From Stenotrophomonas sp. BIO128-Bstrain (GTDB lineage: Bacteria > Pseudomonadota > Gammaproteobacteria > Xanthomonadales > Xanthomonadaceae), in NCBI RefSeq assembly GCF_030128875.1, contig NZ_CP124620.1:1116001-1180000 (forward strand): 64,000 nucleotides of DNA, read 5' to 3'. The position numbers were made by a program, and so were the translations under genes. Shown one piece after another: positions 51,321 through 60,379 of the stretch. The notes under the pieces are model-generated. The model saw only the letters and a program-made list of their open reading frames with translations. It was not told where the DNA came from and did not search any database. Position 1 is the first letter of the stretch, and each line of letters starts with the position of its first letter.

Positions 51321-51701
51321 TCAGAGCAGGGACCTGACGGAGCTCACCAGCTGTTTGAGCGTGAAGGGTTTGCGCAGCAGTTTGATGTCCTCGCCGAGAA
51401 AGTCCGGCCGGGCCCCGGCCGCCCCGGCATAGCCGGTGACCAGCAGGATGGGCATGGCCGGGTGCAGCGTGGTGGCGATCGTGGCCAGGTCGCGGCCGTC
51501 CATTCCGGGCAGGCCGACATCGGAGACCAGCAGGTCGAACGGGCCGTCATGCCTGAGGCACCCCAGCGCGGCCTCGGCGTCGGCAACGTCGAGGACCTCG
51601 AAGCCATCGTCGTTGAGGATGTCCTTGGTCATCTCCCGGATGGGCGCATCGTCTTCGACGAGAAGCACGCGGCATCGTGGGTGGGAACTGGCAGCGGTCA
51701 T
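51321..51701 (-). CDS. Stand-alone response regulator receiver
   Basis: A 126-residue CheY-like single receiver with the acidic pair in RVLLVEDDAPIREM, phospho-acceptor Asp61 (LLVSDVGLPGMDGRDLA), Thr in ILLVTGYAG and Lys in LLRKPFTLKQL. ATG 51701 is used because it directly precedes the fold; the frame is open far upstream in GC-rich DNA. It lies 139 bases after the second hybrid kinase on the same strand. Its sequence resembles the fused receivers of both hybrid kinases (DVGLPG, RKPFTLKQL), so it may compete for or relay their phosphate. Confidence 0.88.
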   Translation of the reverse strand: MTAASSHPRCRVLLVEDDAPIREMTKDILNDDGFEVLDVADAEAALGCLRHDGPFDLLVSDVGLPGMDGRDLATIATTLHPAMPILLVTGYAGAAGARPDFLGEDIKLLRKPFTLKQLVSSVRSLL

Positions 51702-51840
51702 TGCGGACGCGGATCCTCGTGGCATGCAGCCACCTGTGCGGAGCTCCACCTTAGCGCCCGCGCGCGTTAGCCGGCCGTGCATCGCGCGCCAGCCCGGCGT
51801 CATGATCCCCGGGAGGCGCCGATGACGGCAGCCTCCTTCA

Positions 51841-54270
51841 TTACCCTCGGTCCAAGGTCTCACCGCCCTGGGCGGGGCTCTCGTCCTGCAGGGAGGCCCG
51901 GATCGAGCGGGCCAGATCGGTGCGGGTGAACGGTTTGGCGAGCAGCGCGATGGTCCGGCCGACCGTGCCGCTTGCGTCGATATCGCGCGGATAGCCCGAG
52001 GTGAACAGGACCCGCAGCCCCGGTTTCCGGCCGATCGCCTGCTTGGCCAGTGCCCAGCCGGACATGCCCGGCATCACGATGTCCGAGAACAGCAGGTCCA
52101 CGCTCACGTCCGGCCGCTCCAGCAGGCGCAGGGCGGAGGGTCCGTCATGCGCTTCGAGCACGCGGTAGCCCAGCTGGCGCAGGGTATCCACGGTGTAGGC
52201 ACGGACATCGTCATTGTCCTCGGCCACCAGCACCGTGGTTTCCTCCTCCACCTCGTAGGCGTTGGCTTCCTGCGCCTCGGCCTGGCGGGTGCCGGGCAGG
52301 GCCGAGGCCGAGCGCGGGAACAGCAGGGTGATCGTGGTGCCGCTGCCTTCGATGGAGTCGAGCAGCACATGGCCACCGGACTGCTTGGCGAAGCCGTACA
52401 CCATCGACAGGCCCAGCCCGGTGCCGCGGCCGACCTCCTTGGTGGTGAAGAACGGTTCGAACACCCGGCCCATCACCTCGGCGGACATGCCCTGGCCGCT
52501 GTCGCGCACCCGGATCATGGCGTATTGGCCGGGCGGCACATCCGGGTGCTGCGCTGCGTAGTCCTTGTCCAGATGGATGTTGTCGATCTCGATCGTCAGG
52601 CGCCCGCCCTCGGGCATGGCATCGCGGGCATTGACCGCCAGGTTGAGGATGGAGGCCTCCAGCTGGTTCGGGTCGATCTCCACGCACCAGATATCCGGGC
52701 TGTGCAGCATGTCGATCTGCACCAGCTCGCCCAGTGAACGCTTGAGCATGTCCTGCATGCCGCGCATTTCTTCGTTCAGGTCCACCGGCATGTTCTTCAG
52801 CGGCTGCCGGCGCGAGAACGCCAGCAGGCGCTGGGTGACGTTGGCCGCGCGCATCACGCCCTTCATCGCGTTGTCCAGCGAGCGCGAGGAATTGCCCGCG
52901 GCGTCACCCAGGCGGTCGGTCAGCATCTTGGCGTATTCGATGTTGCCGGCGATCACGGTCAGGATGTTGTTGAAGTCGTGCGCGATGCCACCGGTCAGCT
53001 GGCCGACGGCCTCGATCTTCTGGCTGTGCCGCAGCGCCTCTTCGGCCTGCCGGCGCGCGGTGGTTTCCACCGCTTCGGAGACGACCGCAGTGATCCGCGC
53101 CTGATGGTCGAACAGGGGGCGGAAGGAGAAATCGAAGGTCCGCTTGCCGGTGGGCAGGCGCAGCTCCAGTTCATGGCGGGAAGCGGTACCGGCCGCCGCC
53201 TCGAGAATGGCCGTGCAGACCACGCCAGGTACCCCGGGGGTATCGGCGAACCAGGCAGACTCGCAGTAGAGGCTGCCGCGGACGTCTTCCTTGTCGGCGA
53301 GGATGGCCGCCAGCGACGCCGAATTGGTGTCGATGATGTGGCCATCCAGGGTCAGCAGGTTCTGGTGCTGGAAGCTGGATTCGAACAGCGCCTGCAGCCG
53401 GCTTTCACTGCGGTGCAGCGCCGAGGTCCGCTCGTCGACCTGGCGTTCCAGGGATTCGTTGTTGGCCCTGAGCAGCGCCTGCGCGTGCTTGAGCTCGCTG
53501 ATGTCGCGCGCCATCGCGTAATAGCCGAGCACCGCGCCGTCCGGCGCCAGCTCGGGTACGCAGTCCACCTGCGCGTGGCGGGGCGTGCCATCGCTGCGCA
53601 GCGAGAGCAGGTCGAAGCTCACCTTCTCACCGAGCAGGACCCGGTCCAGGTGCTGCTGGATGCTGTTGAAGGTGTCCTCGCCGATCACCTCGCGGGTGTG
53701 CCGGCCGATCAGGCTCTCCGGCGTACGGCCGTGCCACTCGACATAGGCGTTGTTGGCGAAGCGGTAGCGATGGTCGTGACCGAAGTAGGCGATCAGCGCC
53801 GGCAGCGAATCGGTGATCAGCCTCAGCCGCTGGTGGCTCTCATGCAGCTCGGCCTCCATGCGCTGCAGCCGGCGGCGCTCCTGCGCTTCGCCGATGGCCC
53901 TGAGCACGGCATCGGGCAGGCGCTGCAGGCGTGACTTGACCACGTAATCGCGCGCACCGCGCTTGAGCGCCTGCACTGCGAGTTCTTCGGTGAGCGTGCC
54001 GGAGACGAAGATGAAGGGAATCTGGGGGGCGATCTCGCTGGCCAGGGCGAGCGCGGCATCACCATCGAAGCCCGGCAGGACGTGGTCGGCCAGGATCACA
54101 TCGAACGGCGTCGTGGTCAGGGCATCGAGCATGCCCTGGTGCGACCAGGTGCGCTCGGCGGTGAACGGCACCCCGGCGCGCTTGAGCTGCGCGGTGATCA
54201 GTTCTGCATCAAGTGCACTGTCTTCGACCATCAGGATCCTGATGGTCTTTGCTGTGGCGGCCTCAGCCAT
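51841..54270 (-). CDS. Hybrid histidine kinase with N- and C-terminal receivers and PAS domains
   Basis: An 809-residue soluble kinase. It begins with a receiver (IRILMVEDSALDAELITAQL; Asp62 in VILADHVLPGFDG), then PAS domains (about 150-260 and 290-400; LITDSLPALIAYFGHDHRYR), HisKA with His431 (GIAHDFNNILTVI), HATPase ([32 protein letters not shown]) and a final receiver (LLFSDIVMPGMSG). ATG 54270 overlaps the end of the Rcp1-type receiver gene by eight bases. As the third gene behind bphP it is likely a downstream partner in phytochrome signalling, receiving phosphate through its N-terminal receiver; that is inference. Confidence 0.9.
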   Translation of the reverse strand: MAEAATAKTIRILMVEDSALDAELITAQLKRAGVPFTAERTWSHQGMLDALTTTPFDVILADHVLPGFDGDAALALASEIAPQIPFIFVSGTLTEELAVQALKRGARDYVVKSRLQRLPDAVLRAIGEAQERRRLQRMEAELHESHQRLRLITDSLPALIAYFGHDHRYRFANNAYVEWHGRTPESLIGRHTREVIGEDTFNSIQQHLDRVLLGEKVSFDLLSLRSDGTPRHAQVDCVPELAPDGAVLGYYAMARDISELKHAQALLRANNESLERQVDERTSALHRSESRLQALFESSFQHQNLLTLDGHIIDTNSASLAAILADKEDVRGSLYCESAWFADTPGVPGVVCTAILEAAAGTASRHELELRLPTGKRTFDFSFRPLFDHQARITAVVSEAVETTARRQAEEALRHSQKIEAVGQLTGGIAHDFNNILTVIAGNIEYAKMLTDRLGDAAGNSSRSLDNAMKGVMRAANVTQRLLAFSRRQPLKNMPVDLNEEMRGMQDMLKRSLGELVQIDMLHSPDIWCVEIDPNQLEASILNLAVNARDAMPEGGRLTIEIDNIHLDKDYAAQHPDVPPGQYAMIRVRDSGQGMSAEVMGRVFEPFFTTKEVGRGTGLGLSMVYGFAKQSGGHVLLDSIEGSGTTITLLFPRSASALPGTRQAEAQEANAYEVEEETTVLVAEDNDDVRAYTVDTLRQLGYRVLEAHDGPSALRLLERPDVSVDLLFSDIVMPGMSGWALAKQAIGRKPGLRVLFTSGYPRDIDASGTVGRTIALLAKPFTRTDLARSIRASLQDESPAQGGETLDRG

Positions 54271-54736
54271 CGTGTCTACTCTTCCCGCCGAACAGCGTGC
54301 CGTGCGGTGGCGGCTGGTTGGTGATGCCCCAGAACATGCCCAGGCCCTGGATCGCTTCAAGGAATTCCTTGAAGTCCACCGGCTTGACCACGAACGCGTT
54401 GACGCCCAGCTCGTAGCTGCGGATCAGGTCCTGCTCTTCGCGCGAGGAGGTCAGCATCACCACCGGGGTGCTGCTGAGGGCAAGGTCGGTACGGATTTCC
54501 TTGAGCACTTCCAGCCCGTTGAGCTTGGGCAGTTTCAGGTCCAGCAGCACGACCACCGGGCCGCCATGCATGGCCCCTTCATAACGCCCCTGGCAGCGGA
54601 GATACTCCAGCGCTTCCACGCCGTCGCGCACATGGGTCACGTCATTGAGCAACTGGCAGCGGGCGAGCGCGGCCATGGTCAATTCAGCGTCTTTCGGGTT
54701 GTCTTCTACGAGCAGGATCGGTCGCAGATCTCTCAT
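54263..54736 (-). CDS. Rcp1-type phytochrome response regulator
   Basis: A 157-residue single-domain receiver of the Rcp1 type, the usual partner of bacterial phytochromes. LRPILLVEDNPKDAELTMAA supplies the acidic residues, Asp66 (VVVLLDLKLPKLNGLEVLKE) is the phospho-acceptor, and VVMLTSSREEQDLIRSYELG / NAFVVKPVDFKEF complete the fold. The extended C-terminal tail (QGLGMFWGITNQPPP) is typical of Rcp1, which dimerises through this region. The gene overlaps bphP by four bases and the hybrid kinase by eight, so all three are translationally coupled. Confidence 0.93.
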   Translation of the reverse strand: MRDLRPILLVEDNPKDAELTMAALARCQLLNDVTHVRDGVEALEYLRCQGRYEGAMHGGPVVVLLDLKLPKLNGLEVLKEIRTDLALSSTPVVMLTSSREEQDLIRSYELGVNAFVVKPVDFKEFLEAIQGLGMFWGITNQPPPHGTLFGGKSRHDG

Positions 54737-56970
54737 AGGTGGTCTCCAGTAGCAAAGGGAATGGTGAAATAGAATGTCGCGCCGGCGCCGACCTGGCCTC
54801 TCGCCCAGGTCCGGCCGCCATGGCGGGTGATGATGCGGTGCACGTTGGCCAGGCCGATACCGGTGCCTTCGTACTCATCGACGTGATGCAGCCGCTGGAA
54901 CACGCCGAACAGCTTGTCCACGTAGCGCATGTCGAAACCACAGCCGTTGTCCTTCACGAAGAAGATGTCCTCCGTGTCGTTGCGTTCATGCCCGACCTCG
55001 ATGCGTGGCTCGGGCGTGTCGCGGGTGAACTTGATCGCGTTGGCCAGCAGGTTCTGCCAGACCAGCCGCAGCATGCCGGGGTCGGCCTGCACCTTGGGCA
55101 GCCCCGCGATCTGCCAGTCGATGGCGCGCCCGGCGTACTCCATGTCGAGTTTGTGGCGCACGTCTTCCACCAGGGCGGTCATGTCCATCGCGATCTGGCC
55201 CATCGTCGAGCGGCCCATCTGCGAGAAGCTGAGCAGGTCATCGACCAGGGTCCCAGCCGATTTTGCCGACTCCACGATGGTGTCGAGAAATCTCTTTTCT
55301 GAATCGTTCAATCTTTCGCCGGCCGAGGACCACAGCAGTTCCGAGTAACCGACGATGTGCCGGAACGGGGCGCGCAGGTCATGGCTCACCGAATAGGAAA
55401 ACGCTTCGAGTTCCTTGTTGCTGCGCAACAGCTGCTCGTTCAATGCCGCCATCTCTTCAGCCTTGCGCAGCACGATATCCACGATGGCCGTGCGCAGTTC
55501 CAGCGCAGCATCGCGGTCCACGTCGTTCCAGGGCAGCGACTGCTGGCGCACGGTCTGCTTCCAGCCCTCGAAGGAGGTGCGCGGCGACAGGGGCTGTCCG
55601 GTCTCTTCCTTGCGCGGGTCGCCGCCCCAGCGCACGGTGCGGACCACTTCGGGACGGAACCAGATCACGAAGCTGTCGTGGATCTGCGAGATCGAGATGG
55701 CCAGCACGCCGCTGGCCACGCCGGCGAAGGCTTCGGCCTCCTTCCAATCCAGCGGCAGAGTGTCGGTACAGAAGATGTCGCCCTCGATCTGTTGCGCGGT
55801 CAGCCATTGCACCAGCTGCATCACGTGGCGCTGGCCGGGGCACTGGCCATGCAGGATGCACTCGCCACGGTGCACGATCGCTGCGCCGGTGGACTGGGTC
55901 AGCGCGAGCAGGCTCTGCTGGTCGCGGCCGAGTGCGGCCATGAAGTCGGTATCACCGGCCATCCGCCCGAGCAGCCGGACCTGGATCGCGCGGCGTGCGA
56001 TGCGCTCTTCGACCAGTACCGCGCGCTGTTTCACCGCGATCTGCAGCGACAGGATCTGGCCGATGAACTCGCAGGCCGTACGTACGTGGTAGGGCACCCG
56101 GCGGGCGACCTGGTTGTGGCAGGAAATCAGGCCCCACAGCTCGCCCTCGGACAGCACCGAGACCGACATCGAGGCACCCGTGCCCATGTTGCGCATGTAC
56201 TGCAGGTGCACCGGGGAGACGCTGCGCAGCATGGCCGGGCCCAGATCGATGGGCGCCGCATCGGCGAGGGCCGGTACGCGCACCAGCGGCACGGGGCTGT
56301 AATGGCTGTCGGCGATCAGGCGGACGCGGTTCTGCCGGTACAGATCGCGCGCCTGGGCGGGGATGTCCGATTCCGGGAAGCGCAGGTCGAGGTAGGAGGG
56401 CAGCACGTCGTTGCGGTCCTCGGCCACCACCGCGCCGTTCCAGTCCTTGTCGAACTGGTAGATCATCGTGCGGTCGAAGCCGGTCAGCTCGCGGATATGC
56501 GTGGCAGCGAGTTCGCACAATGCCTGGGTCGTCGGCGCGTGCTCGATCGCGGCCATGAAGCGGCGGATCGACGGATACAGGTCCTCCAGCGAGCCCGGTT
56601 CGCCCGGCACCGGGGCCTCCAGCTCGATGATGACGTCATCACCGATCCGGTGGGCCACGGTGTGGTGGTTGCCCGCTGTGCCCACCGGGTGCGCGCCCAG
56701 GAAATGCGAGGCACCCTCCTGCAATGCCTCCAGCACCGGCCTGCATGGCGCCAGAGTGCCGGCCAGCACCTGATCCAGCGGCTGGCCCAGCGGATCGCCA
56801 AGCGCCTCCAGCAGGCCCGGCTCGGCCACCGCGCGGGCGTTGACGGTCAATGTCGTGTGATCGAGGACCAGGATCAATCCGTACGGCTGGATGGCACCGG
56901 GGGTACGGATCGGCTCACGCGCGCAGCTGGACAGATCCAAGGCGCTTGCGCCGGAATTCCTCGAGGACAT
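54733..56970 (-). CDS. bphP: Bacteriophytochrome histidine kinase
   Basis: Red/far-red photoreceptor of 745 residues. The PAS domain holds the biliverdin-binding Cys16 (LSSCAREPIRTPGAIQPYG). The GAF domain has FDKDWNGAVVAEDR, LDLRFPESDIPAQARDLY and SPVHLQYMRNMGTGASMSVS. The PHY domain shows WFRPEVVRTVRWGG and the tongue motif PRTSF. The kinase has His530 (SYSVSHDLRAPFRHIVGYSE) and HATPase motifs (DNGCGFD, GTGIGLANVHRII). It is first of a coupled set with the Rcp1 regulator and a hybrid kinase. No heme oxygenase gene (bphO) is in the window, so biliverdin must come from elsewhere. Confidence 0.95.
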   Translation of the reverse strand: MSSRNSGASALDLSSCAREPIRTPGAIQPYGLILVLDHTTLTVNARAVAEPGLLEALGDPLGQPLDQVLAGTLAPCRPVLEALQEGASHFLGAHPVGTAGNHHTVAHRIGDDVIIELEAPVPGEPGSLEDLYPSIRRFMAAIEHAPTTQALCELAATHIRELTGFDRTMIYQFDKDWNGAVVAEDRNDVLPSYLDLRFPESDIPAQARDLYRQNRVRLIADSHYSPVPLVRVPALADAAPIDLGPAMLRSVSPVHLQYMRNMGTGASMSVSVLSEGELWGLISCHNQVARRVPYHVRTACEFIGQILSLQIAVKQRAVLVEERIARRAIQVRLLGRMAGDTDFMAALGRDQQSLLALTQSTGAAIVHRGECILHGQCPGQRHVMQLVQWLTAQQIEGDIFCTDTLPLDWKEAEAFAGVASGVLAISISQIHDSFVIWFRPEVVRTVRWGGDPRKEETGQPLSPRTSFEGWKQTVRQQSLPWNDVDRDAALELRTAIVDIVLRKAEEMAALNEQLLRSNKELEAFSYSVSHDLRAPFRHIVGYSELLWSSAGERLNDSEKRFLDTIVESAKSAGTLVDDLLSFSQMGRSTMGQIAMDMTALVEDVRHKLDMEYAGRAIDWQIAGLPKVQADPGMLRLVWQNLLANAIKFTRDTPEPRIEVGHERNDTEDIFFVKDNGCGFDMRYVDKLFGVFQRLHHVDEYEGTGIGLANVHRIITRHGGRTWARGQVGAGATFYFTIPFATGDHL

Positions 56971-57146
56971 TCATTGACTCCTGATCTTTACCAGTACTGG
57001 CCACCGCACGAATGGCACGGCTGCGCCTGGTTGTCAGGAGCACACGCCGTCACCTGCGACGCGGTGTGCCACAGTTCCCTTATTTTTGCATAGGCGTGCG
57101 CCCGGATCTGTGAGGATGCGACGGTGTTCCTTGCGCTGCGCGCGGA

Positions 57147-59705
57147 TCAGTCCCAGCGGTAACGAAGGGTGGCTGACCACAGCCCCCCCGAGCCATCGAC
57201 CGGTCCGCCATTGGCATACCGGTAGTATTCGTTCGCGGCAAGCAGCGGCTCGGGCAGTCTGGTGACCTTGCGGTCGAACACGTTGTTGGCGTTCAGCGCC
57301 ACGTCCCAGCCGCCGGGCAGGGTGGCCCCCAGCTGCAGATCGGTGATCCAGAGGCCGCCGATGTCATAGGCGATCTCGGCCTGGCCGGCATACGGCCCAC
57401 TGCTGGCGACCGTGGTCGGCGAACCATAGCGCTGGATGTCGCCATAGCGGCTCTGGCGCAGGCCGACCCGGTAGCGGCCCAGGCTCCAGTCCAGACCCAG
57501 CACCTGCCGGGACTTGGGCGCCTTGTAGAGCAGCTCGTTCTGCGATCCGGTGCTGAACACCGGCACATTGAAGGCGGCCAGCACGGCGGGGGTGGGGGCC
57601 AGGCCGGTGATCCTGGCGCGGTTATGGCTGCTGGCCAGGGTCCAGCGCAGGGTGCCGCTGCGGCCCAGATCGACGCGGCCTTCGAGCGTGGCTTCCACGC
57701 CATCGGTGCGGGTATCGGCGGCATTGATGAAGTAGCGCACCCCATCCTGTGCGCCGAGTCCCACCGAGGTGACCAGCACGCCGGAGCCGGGATACAGCCC
57801 CTCGCGGAAGGTGGTGGACAGGGCGATCCGGTCATCCACATCGATGCGGTAGGCATCCACCGTCAGCGATGCGCCCTGCCATGGCTCGGCCACGATGCCC
57901 AGGCTGAGGCTTCGCGAGGTTTCCGGGCGCAGTGGCTGCGCGCCCAGTGCGATGGCCTGCGGCGAACCGGCCTGCAGGATGTGGTCGGTGTAGAAATTGC
58001 CGTTGGAGGTGTTGCGGTACGCCTGCGCGGCCAGGGACGGCGCCTGGAACCCGTTGCTGATCGTGCCGCGCAGGGCGAGCCGGGGATGCAGCGCGAAACG
58101 GGTGGAGAGGCGGCCGGTGGTTTCGCTGCCGAAATCCGAGTAACGCTCATGCCGGCCGGCCAGGTCCACGCGCCAGCGCGCGCCCAGGTCGGCCGCGACG
58201 CCGAGGTACAGCGCACCGCTGTTGCGGCTGACATCGACCGCGTCCTCGGGCCGGTAGCCGGGCAGCGCCTGCGAGCCGCCCAGGCCGATCCCCAGCACGG
58301 TACCCGCGTAGGGGCCGTCCAGCACCCGCTGCCCGCCATGGGTGTAGGACTGCACGTCGCCCGCGCCGATCCGGTAGCGCTCGTCGCGATACTCCGCCCC
58401 TGCACTGAGTTCCAGTGGCGCGGCCAGCCACGCCGTCTGCAGCTGGCGGCGTAGATCCAGGTTATGGGTCCAGGCGCTGTAGCGCAGGTCGCCGATGTAG
58501 AAATCGGTCTGGCTGTCCAGGCCGTAGGTGGGGTTGATGCTGTTGTGCAGGTTGATATCCATTGCATCGCGCCCGTAGCCGCTGCTCAGGTCCCAGTCCC
58601 ACTCGCCGAACTGGCCGCGTACCCCCAGCGTGAGCGCGCCGTCGTTCTCGTCGATGTGCTCGGTCGGTGCAAAGCCATCCGGATCGATCGCGCGTACTAC
58701 CTCATTGCGCAGCGGTTGGCGGAAGTTCTGCGGTGCCCAGGCATCACGCTGGGCCAGGGTCAGCAGCCCGTAGGCCTCCACCGTCGCGGCGAGGGGAATA
58801 CTGGCATTGGCCGTGGCGGTCTTCGTGCGGAACGCGCGGATGCCCCGGTTGCGCCAGGCATTGTTGTCGCGCGTGGCCTCGCGCGGATCCGGCGTCGCGA
58901 CGGGTGGCAGCGTCGGGTTGCTGGCCTGGTTGCCGCCGGGGCGGATCGCATTGCCGGCCGCGTTGCGCGGAAAGTAGTACAGGAATGTATCGCGTGCGGG
59001 GCTGGTGTAGTCGGTGGCTTCCTGGTCGTCCAGCTGCGCCGCCAGGTGCAGATAGCCGCCGTCGCCCAGCCCGAACCCGGCATCGGCCTGCACCACGCGC
59101 GCGCGGCCATCGCCGGCGAAGTAGGTGCCATCGCGGTAGGAGACGTTGCCGCCGCGGGCAGCCTTTTGGGTGACGATGTTGATGACCCCGGCGATGGCGT
59201 CCGAACCGTAGATCGCCGAGGCGCCATCGCGCAGCACTTCGATGCGTTCGATCGCACCGGTGGGGATCAGGGCGAGATCGGCGGGCGCGGCGCCACCGAA
59301 GCCACCCGCGCCCAGCAGCGCGGTGGCGTGGCGGCGCTTGCCGTCCACCAGTACCAGCACGTGGCTGGCATTGAGGCCGCGCAGCTGCCCGGCACGCACC
59401 ATGCTGTTCAGATCCCCGGTTTCCAGCGGCAGGTTGAAGCTGGGCACGGTGGTGTTGAGCACATCCAGCAGGCTGGTTGCGTTGGCGGCGCGGATGTCCT
59501 CGGCGGACAGGACATCGATCGGCGCCGCGCTTTCGCGCACGGTGCGGCCCTGTGCACGGGTGCCGGTCACGGTGACCGTATCCAGGGTGGCGGTGCTCAC
59601 GCTGGTGGCGACCTCCACCTCGGCTGCGCCGTATGCGGCGAGGGGCAGGGACAACGCGGACAGGACGGCGACAACCAACGGCAGGCGATGGTGCGTGGAC
59701 AGCAT
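57147..59705 (-). CDS. TonB-dependent outer-membrane receptor
   Basis: An 852-residue gated channel. Signal peptide (LVVAVLSALSLPLAAYGAAE), TonB box-like LDTVTVTGTRA, plug domain (PIDVLSAEDIRAANATSLLD, VLVLVDGKRRHATALL, IERIEVLRDGASAIYGSDAI then AGVINIVT), and a long barrel ending GLWSATLRYRWD. ATG 59705 has GGGGA eight bases upstream; an earlier in-frame start adds 11 residues. It is the last gene of the minus-strand redox cluster, 137 bases after the TlpA-like gene. The ligand is unknown; the neighbours hint at a redox-active compound, metal complex or heme-type cargo. Confidence 0.94.
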   Translation of the reverse strand: MLSTHHRLPLVVAVLSALSLPLAAYGAAEVEVATSVSTATLDTVTVTGTRAQGRTVRESAAPIDVLSAEDIRAANATSLLDVLNTTVPSFNLPLETGDLNSMVRAGQLRGLNASHVLVLVDGKRRHATALLGAGGFGGAAPADLALIPTGAIERIEVLRDGASAIYGSDAIAGVINIVTQKAARGGNVSYRDGTYFAGDGRARVVQADAGFGLGDGGYLHLAAQLDDQEATDYTSPARDTFLYYFPRNAAGNAIRPGGNQASNPTLPPVATPDPREATRDNNAWRNRGIRAFRTKTATANASIPLAATVEAYGLLTLAQRDAWAPQNFRQPLRNEVVRAIDPDGFAPTEHIDENDGALTLGVRGQFGEWDWDLSSGYGRDAMDINLHNSINPTYGLDSQTDFYIGDLRYSAWTHNLDLRRQLQTAWLAAPLELSAGAEYRDERYRIGAGDVQSYTHGGQRVLDGPYAGTVLGIGLGGSQALPGYRPEDAVDVSRNSGALYLGVAADLGARWRVDLAGRHERYSDFGSETTGRLSTRFALHPRLALRGTISNGFQAPSLAAQAYRNTSNGNFYTDHILQAGSPQAIALGAQPLRPETSRSLSLGIVAEPWQGASLTVDAYRIDVDDRIALSTTFREGLYPGSGVLVTSVGLGAQDGVRYFINAADTRTDGVEATLEGRVDLGRSGTLRWTLASSHNRARITGLAPTPAVLAAFNVPVFSTGSQNELLYKAPKSRQVLGLDWSLGRYRVGLRQSRYGDIQRYGSPTTVASSGPYAGQAEIAYDIGGLWITDLQLGATLPGGWDVALNANNVFDRKVTRLPEPLLAANEYYRYANGGPVDGSGGLWSATLRYRWD

Positions 59706-59842
59706 GGAAGATCCCCAGGAGAAGGAGGGCCGATGCACAGCGGCATGCGGCAGGCAGGCGAGGGCGGATGGACCGGATCAGCCGGTGGCTGGCGTACCCG
59801 TGCAACAGCACTCGGCAGCGGCGGCGGCACGTCCGGTGCCGG

Positions 59843-60379
59843 TCATGGCGCACCGCCGGCGGCGGCAGCCCAGCGGGCGAGGTCGGCAGGATGCAGCGGG
59901 CCGTTGTGGACCTGCAGCACGGTGCCGTGCGCATCGATCAGCACCGAAAACGGCAGTGTGCCGATGCGGTTGCCGAACGCGGCGGCGGTGCCGGGCGGGC
60001 CGTCGCCCTCCACCAGTTGCGGGTAGGTGAGGCGCAGCTGGTCGCGCAGGGCCTTGGCCGATTCCACATCATCCAGCGCGACACCAACCACGTGCACGCC
60101 GTTCGGCCGCGAGGTCTGCGCCTGCGAGAAATCCTGCAGGTCGGGCAGTTCCTTCAGGCACGGGCCGCACCAGCTGGCCCAGTAGTTGAGCAGCACCGGG
60201 CGGCCGCGCCATTGCGCCAGCGACGCCGGGGCACCCCCGAGGTCGGTCCAGTGCAGGGCCGGTGCCGCCTGGCCGGCAGGCGCGGCCGTGGTGGGCGGGG
60301 CGGCGAACGATGCCATGGGCAGCGCGATCATCAGCACGGTAGCCAGCAGCGCCAGGCGGCGCAAAGCGGAAGAGGTCAT
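59843..60379 (-). CDS. TlpA-like thiol-disulfide oxidoreductase
   Basis: A 178-residue exported thioredoxin-fold protein. A signal peptide (LALLATVLMIALPMASFA) is followed by the redox CxxC, Cys71/Cys74 (LLNYWASWCGPCLKELPDLQ), and the cis-Pro block (IGTLPFSVLIDAHG). The ATG at 60379 overlaps the stop of the diheme peroxidase gene by four bases, so the two are coupled. TlpA/ResA-type proteins reduce disulfides of apocytochromes or copper proteins; here the partner peroxidase with two CxxCH sites is an obvious client, though this is inference. Confidence 0.9.
   Translation of the reverse strand: MTSSALRRLALLATVLMIALPMASFAAPPTTAAPAGQAAPALHWTDLGGAPASLAQWRGRPVLLNYWASWCGPCLKELPDLQDFSQAQTSRPNGVHVVGVALDDVESAKALRDQLRLTYPQLVEGDGPPGTAAAFGNRIGTLPFSVLIDAHGTVLQVHNGPLHPADLARWAAAAGGAP

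Noticed and set aside
55357..57093. Plus-strand 578-codon frame opposite bphP
   Set aside because: Shadow of the bacteriophytochrome gene.
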